From the NCBI GenBank assembly GCA_021229015.1, contig CM037787.1, positions 39,937,037 through 40,001,036 of the forward strand: a stretch of 64,000 bases of DNA, read 5' to 3'. The position numbers and the translations under genes were made by a program. Shown piece by piece: positions 13,081 through 24,238 of this stretch (its first letter is position 1; every line of letters begins with the position of its first letter). This DNA is from Solen grandis (taxonomy: Eukaryota; Mollusca; Bivalvia; Adapedonta; Solenidae). The notes under the pieces are model-generated. The model was not told the origin of the DNA and did no database searches. It saw nothing but the letters and a program-made list of their open reading frames with translations.

Positions 13081-13545
13081 TAGTCGCAACTGTACGTTAA
13101 CAGTTGCGTACATTTAAACTGTATATTCATAGTCGCAACTGTACGTTAACAGTTGCGTACATTTAAACTGTATATTCATAGTCACAACTGTACGTTAACA
13201 GTTGCGTACATTTAAACTGTATATTCATAGTCGCAACTGTACGTTAACAGTTGCGTACATTTAATCTGTATATTCATAGTCGCAACTGTACGTTAACAGT
13301 TGCGTACATTTAAACTGTATATTCATAGTCGTAACTGTACGTTAATAGTTGCGTACATTTAAACTGTATATTTATAGTCGTAACTGTACGTTAATAGTTG
13401 CGTACATTTAAACTGTATATTCATAGTCGTAACTGTACGTTAATAGTTGCGTACATTTAAACTGTATATTTATAGTCGTAACTGTACGTTAATAGTTGCG
13501 TACATTTAAACTGTATATTCATAGTCGCAACTGTACGTTAACAGT
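13081..13545. repeat. Satellite part 2: 49-bp palindromic units
   Basis: Nine full 49-bp copies start at 13081 and recur every 49 bp to 13521, followed by a partial tenth. Each unit contains 9-bp inverted arms, CGCAACTGT and ACAGTTGCG, around a 6-base spacer ACGTTA. Copies 1-5 carry one sequence class. Copies 6-9 carry a second class with a C-to-T change in each arm, and alternate TTTA/TTCA ends, giving a 98-bp dimer period. Function unknown. Confidence 0.95.
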
Positions 13546-13560
13546 ATATTTATAACTGTA

Positions 13561-13700
13561 TATTTATAGTCACAACTGTGTATACACGTTTCTATAGTCA
13601 CAACTGTGTATACACGTTTCTATAGTCACAACTGTGTATACACGTTTCTATAGTCACAACTGTATACACGTTTCTATAGTCACATTTCTATTGTCACAAC
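13561..13700. repeat. Satellite part 3: 28-bp units
   Basis: Four to five units of TAGTCACAACTGTGTATACAC plus a short CGTTTCTA-type linker, one of them 2 bp shorter. The core ACAACTGT ties them to the 22- and 49-bp arrays. Diverged core words continue to about 13900. Confidence 0.9.
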
Positions 13701-14439
13701 TTTTATGGTAACAACTATAAATATAAAGTTTCAAATATAAATAAAAAAAAATTGCAAATACAAATATACATTTGTAGCTATATATATGTAACTATAAGTA
13801 TAATATTAATGATTATAGCTGCGTACATTTATAGTTACATATACAAGTAATTATAGTATATATTTATAGTTGCGTATATCTATAGCTGTGTATAATTGTC
13901 CATGATCAATTTAAGATACATAAAACTTTCTTTGATAATATATTTTGCCATCTACTTTCCCTAAGGCAATGACCGATATTAATGTTGTTAAAACTTTAGT
14001 CACAACTTACCTCCAACTTTTAATATTATCCATTTTGAAAAAAAAATCAGACAATAAAGTATTACTAATAAGAAATACATTTTTGAAGGGGAATTCAACA
14101 TTTTTTCTCAGTGGGTGAAAAATTGATAAATTGATAATCAAAGATACTTAAATCACTTGACATAGAATGGTAACACGTGTTCCACATCACACATTCTTTT
14201 CCTTGACCATGACAAGCTATTTTGCGTTATTATGACGTGCTACATTTCATTTTATTGACAGTTTCTTTTGAAGAAAGTGGAATAAAATATAACTTCTTGC
14301 TACCACTGTTAACACGCGATTCTGGTTCTTAAGTTACAGCCCGTGATTCTTCAGTACCTATATAATTTATCACATACAATCACGGAATACATCGATTTAT
14401 CACTTATAAATCAATAAAATCACACCTCTCATGATAAAC
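13701..14439. other. Satellite fringe and AT-rich intergenic DNA
   Basis: Degenerate remnants of the satellite core (TATAGTTGCGTA and similar) to about 13900, then sequence with no recognisable feature. Confidence 0.5.
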
Positions 14440-14980
14440 GTCCCTTTATCTTCCTGCAGGATCAGGGCATGCCGCCAAAACACCCGACAATACCAAGTCC
14501 TATACATATTTATGAAACACCTGTCGGCAATCGCCTTAATTCTGCTTCCTGGTGCTAGACCAATACTCCAGTTATAAAAATGACGGTTGAAAAAAAGGAA
14601 AAAAAGAGAGACGTGAAATATTGATGGACAGATTCAACAACTACACATCTATAAACGTCCAAGTGTCGGTTAGATCAGTCGGAATTTCTCACCTGCCGAC
14701 AATGGCCCGTGTTTAATTATTCACCCTACGAAGCTATAACGATGTTACACGTATATCAGAAGCGCCAAACTTCCTGAATTATGTATGTGGGGATATTCAT
14801 AATTATGTGGCCACAATAGGCTGTCGTACCCCCGTCTTCAAGCTGGTTCCCCGCTAGGTGGCAGTTACTGCGACATGCCGCTGCCGGAAGTGGCCTCTGA
14901 CGAGAGATGTGTCTGTTTTGTCCTGATGAACTGTCAGGAATACATTTTAATTATTATTTAATTAGGTAATGTGAAAGTGT
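14440..14980. promoter_or_regulatory. Candidate regulatory element cluster
   Basis: A GC-richer, non-repetitive 540-bp stretch in the gene desert. It has several ATTAATT/TAATTA homeodomain-type cores, paired CACCTG sites, CCGACAA repeated in both orientations (about 14485 and 14697), and a strong CTCF-type motif inside it. No coding frame is supported. Conservation is not testable here, so the call rests on composition and motif content. Confidence 0.35.
14851..14864 (+). promoter_or_regulatory. CTCF-type core motif
   Basis: CCGCTAGGTGGCAG fits every position of the consensus core CCRSYAGRKGGCRS. By simple probability a 14-position match of this degeneracy is expected well under once in 128,000 strand-positions. 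CTCF is present in most bilaterians including molluscs. Binding here is inference. Confidence 0.45.
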
Positions 14981-16628
14981 TAATGGCATAAATAATTAAA
15001 CACGATAGCGTGTTGCTTTGTTTATCGTTCTGGCAAAACGAAGGGTTGGCGAACATTGTGCTTTAAATAGAAATACCATGGGAAAATTAGATTTTAATAA
15101 ATTCAAAATGCTAATTTTATTCACAGCTAAAATATTTTCACACAGTATGTTAATATAATTGGGTAATGTAAAAAGCTAAACAGTTATCGCTATGTCATGT
15201 AACTATATATCTAATCAAAATATTTATGTACCAAAGATATTTTTGAATTTGTAGAAAACAATTTAAATCCGGTATCTATATGACGCCATATTTTTTCTTC
15301 AAGAACAGATGACAAGATAAATGATAAATTTTGCCATCACAAATTTGAAAAATCTGTTTCATTGTTTTATTGGATTAATACGGGCCAGAGATTTATTCAT
15401 CGGTTTAATTTCAGACGGAATCTTCTAATTAATAAAGCGTGTTAACCCCGGGCCCAGTGCGGCAAAATCAAGAGACGTGTCCTCTCGGTTGATCTTTTTC
15501 AGGAAGGAAAATCCAATCCGTGCTCAGTTGATAACATCTGTGCTGGAAGGATTTGTTAACAGTTCAAATAAAACCAATTTTATTAACAGAAAAACCGCTA
15601 ATCTCGGCAAGGTTTTACCCTCGAGTGATCAGGAAAGGCCCCAGTAAAGCTGGTCCTGTTTTTGTTTCGGGAGTCGAATAAGGGACCAACATGAAAGCGG
15701 AAGTTGATTGATGGACAGTCGTGGGTTTGTTTACTTTCATCACGAATACATAACTGGAAAGAAATAACGGACAAATAACGGGGCGTGACTAGGAGTGAAG
15801 ATTCTGCCTGACGAGCGGGCCACATCTGCGCAGGGTCAAAGGTCAGAATTGTCAATACGTTATAGGGTCATTTTTTTTCTAAGGAAACTATTTAATTTCT
15901 GAGAAAAAAATATGAATAAGAGTGGTAAAAATGATTTTCTTAATTTGAAGTTATTATTTTTTCATATATTAATTTAAATTTGATTTTTAAATTAGCCTGT
16001 TAACTGAAATAAGTTTCAATTCGACTGAAAAACTAAAATGTAGTTACTATTTATATGCAGGTTGTCCCCCTGAACACATGGACAAAAACAAGCGTCTGGG
16101 ATGATCTTCTTAACAAATCAAACTCCAAACCTTCTGAACCGTTGTCAAGGAAAACTACCGCTTGAACTCGAATTTATTGATATTGTCAGTAGGAGATAAA
16201 TTGACGACAACACAATTGTCATATTGTTATTGTAATAAATGCTTCTGCTAACGTCTTCACCAGAAAAACAATAAAACATGAAATCATCATTAATTTTATG
16301 GTTATTTCTAATATACATGTATATAAGCACTTTTTCATTTATAAGGTTAACAATCAGTAATCTGAAACATAAATTATCAGGGTGAATCACATAAATATTT
16401 TTTATGAAAATGAACCTATAACTTTTTAAACTAGTCAAGACATTATTAAAGTACAAATAAATGTTAATAGAACTGTCCTTGAAATCATGTGAGAACTTGA
16501 GTCATCAGCATCAATTAAACTTTATCAGATCATTGCATACATGTGTGTTGCATCGTAATATAATCAGCTGCATCTGTTTAATGGGTATTAAAAATCAAAT
16601 TTAGCTTAGTTATATCATATATTGTGTA
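14981..16628. other. Intergenic, one GC-richer island
   Basis: The 15380-15860 stretch is GC-richer and complex and may be regulatory. An 85-codon minus-strand open frame there (15598-15855) has no recognisable domain. The remainder is AT-rich without features. Confidence 0.4.
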
Positions 16629-16740
16629 CGTCGACTGGGTTGGATTAGTACTTTGCGCCTGGGAAGATTATAAAAGAATCGTAGTCCGTAGTGAGATTCG
16701 AGCCCGTAATGTGCAGTCACGTTCTCTACGCTGGACCTCA
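16629..16740 (-). mobile_element. tRNA-derived SINE, family A (partial)
   Basis: The core (AGTACTTTGCGCC on the plus strand) and box B region (GAGATTCGAGCCCG) are present in the family order. The oligo-T/TTGTAA tail is missing. Confidence 0.65.
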
Positions 16741-18299
16741 TTGTCCGTCGGAATTAATTTCAATCATGCATAAACAGGGTTACTTTTAGCACGTGCTTAG
16801 GGGAAATGTTTAAATAAATGTTTAAATAAATTAAGTTTACGTTCGGCATAGACATTATGGTATTTAACTTCTTCAAAAATACTGGAGCATGTAATGTAAA
16901 GAGGGAACCACCGTGCTGGAACGAGAGGACATTGTGCGGGAACGAGGAATTGTCTTGTGGTGTTGGAAATATATAGTGTGGTAATGTAAGATTATCTAGC
17001 AGAAACGAGAAACTGTCGTACTATCTCATGATACCATCTAAGTACGACACTGATTGGATAAGTCGGTCCCCCCAAAAGCACCATTTCATCCCTGCATGAC
17101 ATTTTCTTGTTCAAATAGAAATACTTTCTCGTTCTCAAATGATACTAAGAGATAATAAAAATAATTACACATTCTTGTATCATGGCGCAAAAATACTGAA
17201 ATTGGTTTTGCGAATTGTTTAATACAAACGAAAGTCAAATCGTTATCAGAAACCCTGAAAGTTTTTACCATGACAGGCAAGCTTAGATTTAAACGAACGA
17301 ACATAGGAAATTACTTTTAGGCAAATCAGCATACTTTGGTTCGATCCTCCGAAAGTTAGAACTACCAAAATTTAAATTTAAACGGACCACACTTAATGCC
17401 TAGCAAAATGGTTTATAACGGCTGAGAGCCTTTGTTCCCACGTATGGTGGGTCAGTAAAGAATCTTGCACCAACAGTACTTGAACCCACAATCTTCAGAT
17501 TAGCGGTCAAACAACAGTCACTGGATTGTGCACCCTTAAATTAATGATAGATGGATGGATGGATGGATGGATATAGTGTGTATATATTTTGTGTGGATAA
17601 AAGTAGACCGCTTTCACACCGATGATGGATCGTGTCACAATAGAGGTAATTGGCCTGAAAATAAGATAAAACATTCGAAGGTAGCTGAAGTGCGTCACAG
17701 CTCGTTCTCAGAGCTTTCAACACACTGCCGAGTTTGTTCCGGCTTCAATTGTCGTCTGCGATCGAGTCCTTGGTATTTCTTGGAACGTCACTTCTTTTGT
17801 TCGTGAGTTAGAAATACTAGGTGTAAAACCGAAGTAATCCGAATTGATTTCCGGAACCTTTGGCCTAAACTTCTCATTGATTTTTGCAGATCTTCGAGCC
17901 CTTGTCACGCGATCTCACGGGCAATTCTCAGGTAAATGCAGTTTTCTAAGCCCGATACAAACACTCAGACCTTCATTATTCATGGCCGTCTATTGTTCCA
18001 GTAATGGTTTATGGTCGAAGAAGGCATGAAAATATGGCTTCCCCATCGCTTTTATCATAACGGGTCCTGAATATTTAAGAAGTCTGGATTTCAATCTTTG
18101 TGATACCTGACTTGAATGGCCAAACTGCGCAAAGTTGCGATACATAGAACGTAACACAGCATCATAAAAGTTTTCATAAAAGGACTGAGTACGTATATAA
18201 CGTTCGCGTGTATGCTGATACGATAACAGGTTCACCATCACAAAGACGATTATGGTATTACGAATATATTCAAAATTACAAAATACATGTAGATTGCAA
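16741..18299. other. Intergenic with a SINE head remnant and (GATG)n
   Basis: At about 17425-17534 a diverged minus-strand tRNA-like head has TTGAACCCAC as its box B remnant. (GATG)n lies at 17550-17571. The 17600-18240 stretch is GC-richer, with overlapping short open frames on both strands but no recognised protein. Around 16910-17020 are about five loose 21-23-bp repeats containing GAACGAGA. Confidence 0.4.
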
Positions 18300-18614
18300 C
18301 GAGTACGTGTATACTCTCAAAAGTATGTCAAGAGTGTCACGCGTACTTGTAGATTGTCATGAGTAAGTGTAGGCTATCAAAAATAAGTGATTTTTTACGA
18401 GTACGTGTATACTGTCACGAGTACGTGTATACTGTCACGAGTACGTGTATACTGTCACGAGTACGTGTATACTGTCACGAGTACGTGTAAACTGTCACGT
18501 GTACGTGTATACTGTCACGAGTACGTGTATACTGTCACGTGTACGTGTATACTGACATGAGTACGTGTATACTGACACGAGTACGTGTATACTGTCACGG
18601 TACGTGTAAACTGT
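18300..18614. repeat. 20-bp tandem satellite
   Basis: About eleven regular copies of a 20-bp unit (ACTGTCACGAGTACGTGTAT) from about 18397 to 18614, with four or five more diverged copies upstream from 18300. Each unit contains CACG and CGTG in inverted order. Differences between copies are single substitutions, suggesting a young array. Confidence 0.95.
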
Positions 18615-19049
18615 TCAAGAGGCAGTATCGAATATAAATGACGCAAGAAGTCGGTTTATCTATATATCTACCGGGGTACATACAATTATCGTTATAAATA
18701 ATACAATATTAGACCGAAAAAGAGAGAGTAATTTGTTGTGATTATTTACTTTATATATAGTACCCCAGAATGACTACGACGGAAATATTTTTCCTGTGAT
18801 CGAATAAATACTGAATCCTCTCGTCCAATGGTAGAACTGAGAGAAGACTATTTACCAGTCTGGTATTTAAAAAATATTTCAAAATGAAATGATTTCACTG
18901 TAGAAGCCTCATCGTGCACTCAACATTTTATAAGTAACTCAAGTTGTTGGATATAATTTCAGATGAAACATGGTATGGGGAACAAAATGTAACTGCAGGA
19001 CACTTGTGTTGATTGTCAGATTCAGGATGAAAATGGCCACAAAACCTCA
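18615..19049. other. Intergenic, nothing recognised
   Basis: AT-rich sequence with no exon or repeat signal. Confidence 0.5.
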
Positions 19050-19205
19050 AGGGCGCCATGACCTTGTCGTAATTAATGTATGATTTCGAATTTGAATGTT
19101 GTCTGTTCGAACCCCGTTGGGGACAAGAGTATTGTATGGCCTTTCCAAGTGCAAAATACTGGTAATACCCATCAGTCTTGGAGAGGGATTAGTATTAATT
19201 GTAAG
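19050..19205 (+). mobile_element. tRNA-derived SINE, family A
   Basis: A box B of TGTTCGAACCCCG (about 19102) is followed by the family core (AAGTGCAAAATACTGGT) and the tail (GAGAGGGATTAGTATTAATT). The head 5' of box B is diverged. Confidence 0.7.
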
Positions 19206-20149
19206 AATATATTCAAAATGGACGAAACATGATAAAAGCTGTTCTTTCTTAGCCTCTTGGCTATGCAACGTAAATGGTAAACAACTGGCAGTGTCGATTG
19301 ATCTAAGTTCATACTTCAGACTGGTAAATATTCTAATAAATATAGAATTTTTTTATTCTACAATCGTATGAACGCCACAGAAGGCCATACTTAGAAGGAA
19401 ATGGCGGCCAATAATTCGTCTGCTGCAAGGCTTCTTAACCCGCCTTCTCAGTCAGTGTCCGTGAAAACAACTCCGTAGCACGCAATAGTTTTATGAAAAT
19501 ATTTGAGTCTGTGGAACTTTATGTAATTTTCTATAATATTTGGAGCATTTTTTCGCAACGATGGATGCATTCTGAAGACTGTTATAGACTTGGTCGATTT
19601 TTGTGCCGCGAAGAAAATAGTCCATTCCTCCTTGATCTGTTACATTAAAAATCTCAACGTTGAATTAAATACCCAAATGGGCGGAAAGATCTCTACCAGA
19701 TTCCTTTGGGGTTTCCAGACATAGTTATGACCAGGATCTGGCGCCATTGTTTAAATATACGGTCTTTTATTAATATGAAATTTCCTTAATTATGTATCCC
19801 TCCAGTCGTCAGCGCAGACTGGCGGAAAACTACAGGCTATTTTGTATAGAAGAAATACTGTCCTATTGGAAAATAAAGAAATATGTCTTCATTTTAGAAT
19901 AGCGTATAATAGTTTTAGAAATCGAAGAGAAGAATATATTTCTAATACAAATCAGGTGTATCAGATATCTTTAAACGGGTTTTAAATAAATGAATAAGCA
20001 AACAAAAATAAATAACTCAATAAATCAATCAATGAATAGGACGTTTGCCAAACCCATATGATATCAAACTAAATTTGCAAAACAACTGACAAGAATAAAA
20101 TACTGACACGTGAGATATAACATTTCTGTAAAAGTTGATGGTTTGCCAA
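19206..20149. other. Intergenic, nothing recognised
   Basis: No exon, RNA gene or shared repeat seen. Confidence 0.5.
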
Positions 20150-20447
20150 TAAGCAGGTGCTGGTATCTCGTAACCGAGAGGTTTTGGGTTTGATTCCCAT
20201 CCACGGAATACATAAGACACTTAAATAGAACGGATATGCCTCCCTTGTATTTGGGTCCTCAGCCCATTAGTGTAATTCTATGCCTGGTTGGCCCGGTGTC
20301 AGGAAAATGTGACTGGGTGTGATACCATGCCACATGTCTACAGCGCGATGTTGCAGTGTGTCAGCACTATATCTCAAGTACACAAAAAGCTGAAAATGAC
20401 TGAAATACTGTCGTCGGGACGTTAAACCCATGTAAACAAACACACGG

Positions 20448-20501
<54 letters not shown>
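20150..20501 (+). mobile_element. tRNA-derived SINE, family B, ending in (CA)n
   Basis: The tRNA-like head has a box B of GGTTTGATTCCC. The body carries the family words GGTTGGCCCGGTGTCAGG and GTGACTGGGTGTGATACCAT, and the tail is TGAAATACTGTCG...GGACGTTAAACCCA. The expected A-rich ACAA tail passes into about 26 CA units (20450-20501), so the microsatellite grew from the SINE tail. Seven more copies share the body or tail. Confidence 0.8.
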
Positions 20502-21399
20502 CACAACATAACAAAACGAGGTGGGGGGGGGGGAAGAAAAAAACTGCAAAAATTACCAACTACAAAATAACCCAGAAAACAACAAAAACACTGGTTATAT
20601 ATTAAGTAATTAAGTAGCAAATTGAGAAACAGTAAAATCAACAACAGCACAAAGTATATGTAAGTTATTTATTTGGTGTATTAAGCTGTAAATGAATGAT
20701 TGAGAATTGCTTTCAATCAGTCTCATTATAAAACATTCCTCGTGTATTTTGATACTATCATGATACGTGTCGCTATAAAATACAAGTTCACGAGATTTAA
20801 TGACTCTACATGTGGAATTGAAACATGACATGTTTCATATTTCGGAGCCTGTCTGAACAAAAAGCATAAAACGTATGAGATCGAATTTCGTCAAGATATT
20901 TGACTCGTAAATTTTACCAATCATAATTTAAAACAGTGGGCATCATCTAATGAAATCTAAAAAAAAAGGGTTTGACAATCTGGAATGTGATTAAAATATA
21001 AAACAAAGCTATAAAATTGAATAAACTTAATTGAAAATTATTGAAATATGCCATTGATACATGAAACATTCGTAATGTAATTGTAAAAAATATGATTAGG
21101 ATTAAAGTTCCCAGACATCGAGGTCGGATCATAAGAAAGGCTAAGTTTTTATAGATGCCGAAAATCTAAGTCTGAAATGTTCTCAATTCTAAACGAAACA
21201 GTACGATAAAGGATGGTAACCCTTGCGTAAGGTTTTTGGGGTTATCGTTCATAACAAAGAGCATGTTTTGAATATCCTTACTTTTGGGAGATAACCTCAT
21301 TATCATTTTATGTGTTTTCATATATCATTTGCATATACACTATATTTTAACGCTATATAGTTATAAAATTCCAGACGTTCGATCCGTTGGTTGATGCAT
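20502..21399. other. Intergenic, G-run and nothing else
   Basis: A G12 run lies near 20523-20534. No exon or repeat is recognised in the rest. Confidence 0.45.
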
Positions 21400-21580
21400 T
21401 TATCCTCAGTATTAGGGTGATTCCCAGAATGGCGGACAATTGCCTGAGCGTGGTACCATGCCACCAGTCAGCAGTATGATACTACAGAGCGAGGCAGCAT
21501 TTTATCGGTCTCCTGGATACAAAGTTACCAAAATGACTGACATCTTGTCGGTGGGGCGTCAAACCAAGCAAACGAACACA
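21400..21580 (+). mobile_element. tRNA-derived SINE, family B (old copy)
   Basis: Diverged body (GAGCGTGGTACCATGCCACC) and tail (AAATGACTGACATCTTGTCGG then GGGGCGTCAAACC). The order matches the family, but many substitutions show age. Confidence 0.6.
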
Positions 21581-22680
21581 AACAATCACGACATTCTCAG
21601 AGTCTTTTTCCCCCTTAAGTCAGGGAAAATAAAACACATGTAGGGAAATGTCTTCGACAAGTGGTCTTTTGCATTGAGTTCCAAGATAGCTTAATTACTG
21701 TGGAACAAACACGTAATTTAATGCTACACACATGACAAAAATCATGCCCTTATATCTGACAACATTTTAGATATCTTGGTAATTTCCCCCAAAACGGAAG
21801 TAGTTTTCAAATTCCTAAATTGAGAATTCATAAAACATTGAAAAATACTATATAAGGGTCTTCAAAGTCTTAATAAAGAGGAAAACCGGTTCTCTTCAGA
21901 GTAGTAGTAATAATGAATGGAAATAAACCGAGGTTTCCGCGTGAAACGCAAAGTGTGTTAATTACATTACACCGTGAAAGAATTTGTTTAATCCAATTAC
22001 TAGTGTTCCTTGCTTGATTAAAGTGCGCTGTACGCACAAAAACTTCATCGATGAGATTAGATTAGGCTCGGCACTAGTTGTGGAAGTAGTGTGCCAAAGA
22101 CTGGATTGCGTCTAGAACGCTGCAATAAATAAATTACCCGGCACAAGCTGAGTAATTTACGTTGCTTGAGCGTTGAATACGGGACGGTAATTCCATCGCC
22201 GATTGTACTTTATACAATTTGTTTCAAAGTATTAAGAAATTTAAATCTCAATAAAGGGGTGTTATAGATTGAGCAAACTTTTTCCATGACATCCGAAGCA
22301 TTTTTATATCACAATATACGCTAGATGGCACGTAAAACTACTCGGATGATAATGTCTATAGTTGCAAAGCTTCGCAAAAATACATTTTCGAGACAGTTTT
22401 TATCGAATTTTAAAGCGTGCATTTATATCTTCGGCGAGAATGAAACGATAAATGTACGGATAAAAATACAAATAATTTAGAAAATTTCAATAATTGTCCT
22501 TGAGAGTGTTTCTTCTCCTTTTTGTAATTTGTAAGATTACAATGTGATTGTTACTTGAGTTTCAATTATTTCAAGATACTTCGTTATTCTCGAGTGAAAG
22601 GAGAAATAAGGTTTGATACAATGTAGTACGTTGTTCCATCACGTGGTGGCAGAAGTAGGCCGCTCAGGGAAATCGAGAAG
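21581..22680. other. Intergenic with a GC-richer island
   Basis: About 21990-22210 is complex, with GATTAGATTA homeodomain-type sites and balanced composition; possibly regulatory. No gene is seen. Confidence 0.4.
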
Positions 22681-22705
22681 TGTGTGTGTGTGGTGGGGGG
22701 GGGGG
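22681..22705. repeat. (TG)n followed by G11
   Basis: A short TG repeat runs directly into eleven G. Confidence 0.9.
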
Positions 22706-23432
22706 TATCAAAAATTGATTTATTGTTGATAAATTGTAAAAAAAAAAGAAGAATTTAAAGAAGTGTATTTTCTATAGATTAAATCAATTATTCAACAACA
22801 ACAGTTAATTATTTGGTTTTAAAAATAGTGTATCGATTTTCATTTAAGATTGCGAACGACACCGAAAATATTCTCACAAGCGATGTTTCTGTCTTTCTTA
22901 CTGTTGTCAAAGAAAAATAATAATAATAAATAAAATAAAATAAAATGAAATAAAATAAAATAAATAAATTAATGAAATAAAAAAGTTTGTTATATCTAAG
23001 ATATCCCTTTTGGCTGAACAATTCATACATGGCATGAGTTTTGTACTACATGGAGGAAGACACATATATATAGGCGTGGTGTATAAAATTAGAATGTCTA
23101 GAAGAATGAAAAATGATGTCAGACTGCATGGCATAGACATGCTGTTTTTTAAATTAAGGTTCTCTTTTTAATGGGTCTAAATTTGTATCACAATTTGCCC
23201 CGACTTAACACTCAGTAGTATACTGTACGTGATTTATTCTTCATTGTTTAAGGATATTTCAGATCTTTATATGATATATCATTATTTATATTCTCCTTAA
23301 AAAAACACCCACCCTCTCAAAAAAAATAAATATATAAATAAATAAATAGAAAATAAATAAATAATTAAAAAACAAGTATCCACTACAATATAAACATCTG
23401 TGTATAATAAAGTCTAGGCTTTTTACATGTGT
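22706..23432. repeat. AT-rich DNA with AATAA-type microsatellites
   Basis: (AATAA)n-like repeats occupy about 22913-22983 and (AAAT)n-like repeats about 23325-23375. No exon is seen. Confidence 0.6.
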
Positions 23433-23521
23433 ATATATCGTCCATTGAAAGCCAGAAGGGGCTATCAGCCTTCTTTTTACATATGCTGATAGCCCCTTCT
23501 GGCTTTCAATGGACGATATAT
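23433..23521. repeat. Perfect 37-bp-arm inverted repeat (hairpin)
   Basis: Positions 23433-23469 and 23485-23521 are exact reverse complements over 37 bp, separated by 15 bases. Arms with no mismatch are unusual in otherwise decayed DNA. It could be a young fold-back insertion, a small-RNA precursor, or a fold-back artefact of sequencing; it lies about 400 bp before an assembly gap. Confidence 0.95.
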
Positions 23522-23923
23522 TGTTAAAAATATTGAGTACTGACCGCGAAACTCCTCTAAGTGCATAAAGAATTAAAAGAATGTGAACTAGTTTTGCTGT
23601 CAATCCTCAATGTAAGACTGTAGTCTACAATTAAATTTTGAATTTTAAGTAAATTGGAGAAATAAGAATTAGACCTAAAAAGAATAGATGTACCATTGAA
23701 TGTGTTCGTGTTCTGACTGATATTTTCTTCATAGTTCATTTTTAACACATTAAACCATATACATCTTAATGACAGAGTTTGTCGATTTCTTTTAGCATGT
23801 TCCATTTTATCAGAAGTGTTTACCATCAATTCAGCGGAAGTATAATGGTAATGAAAGGATATCAGCCATATCTCGTCATTTAAAATGTCCCCTTTAGCAT
23901 TTGGGATGAAAAAAGAAGTACCG
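23522..23923. other. Intergenic, nothing recognised
   Basis: AT-rich sequence up to the gap; no supported exon. Confidence 0.5.
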
Positions 23924-24023
23924 NNNNNNNNNNNNNNNNNNNNNNNNNNNNNNNNNNNNNNNNNNNNNNNNNNNNNNNNNNNNNNNNNNNNNNNNNNNNN
24001 NNNNNNNNNNNNNNNNNNNNNNN
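23924..24023. other. Assembly gap, 100 N
   Basis: Exactly 100 N, the usual placeholder for a join of unknown length. Confidence 0.99.
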
Positions 24024-24029
24024 TAAGAA

Positions 24030-24238
24030 TTTAAATATTACTTAGCGCTAAGTATTGTCGATGGAATTCGAGCCAGGACTGGTTAACCAAGTATCAGGAT
24101 AATTCGACTAGGTGTGGCATAATGCCACATGTCAATGGCGTGATACCGCAGTGAGGCAGAATCGTATCTCAATCCCAAAGGCGAAGTTTCTATATTACTG
24201 AAAATCTGCCGGTGGGACATTAAATTTATACAAGCACA
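24030..24238 (+). mobile_element. tRNA-derived SINE, family B (body and tail)
   Basis: Begins next to the gap with CTTAGCGCTAAG (a 12-bp palindrome seen in other copies), then CCAGGACTGGTTAACC, GGTGTGGCATAATGCCAC, and the tail ACTGAAAATCTGCCGGTGGG. Any tRNA head would lie in or beyond the gap. Confidence 0.7.

Noticed and set aside
12946..13700. CRISPR-like array
   Set aside because: Units are contiguous with no unique spacers, and the genome is eukaryotic; this is a satellite.
17891..17931. 41-bp segment with TTTTTGCAG acceptor and CAG|GTAAAT donor
   Set aside because: Splice-like ends occur by chance at this rate; no coding match and no neighbouring exon was found.
17990..18241. 83-codon minus-strand open frame
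   Set aside because: No domain recognised and no flanking gene structure.
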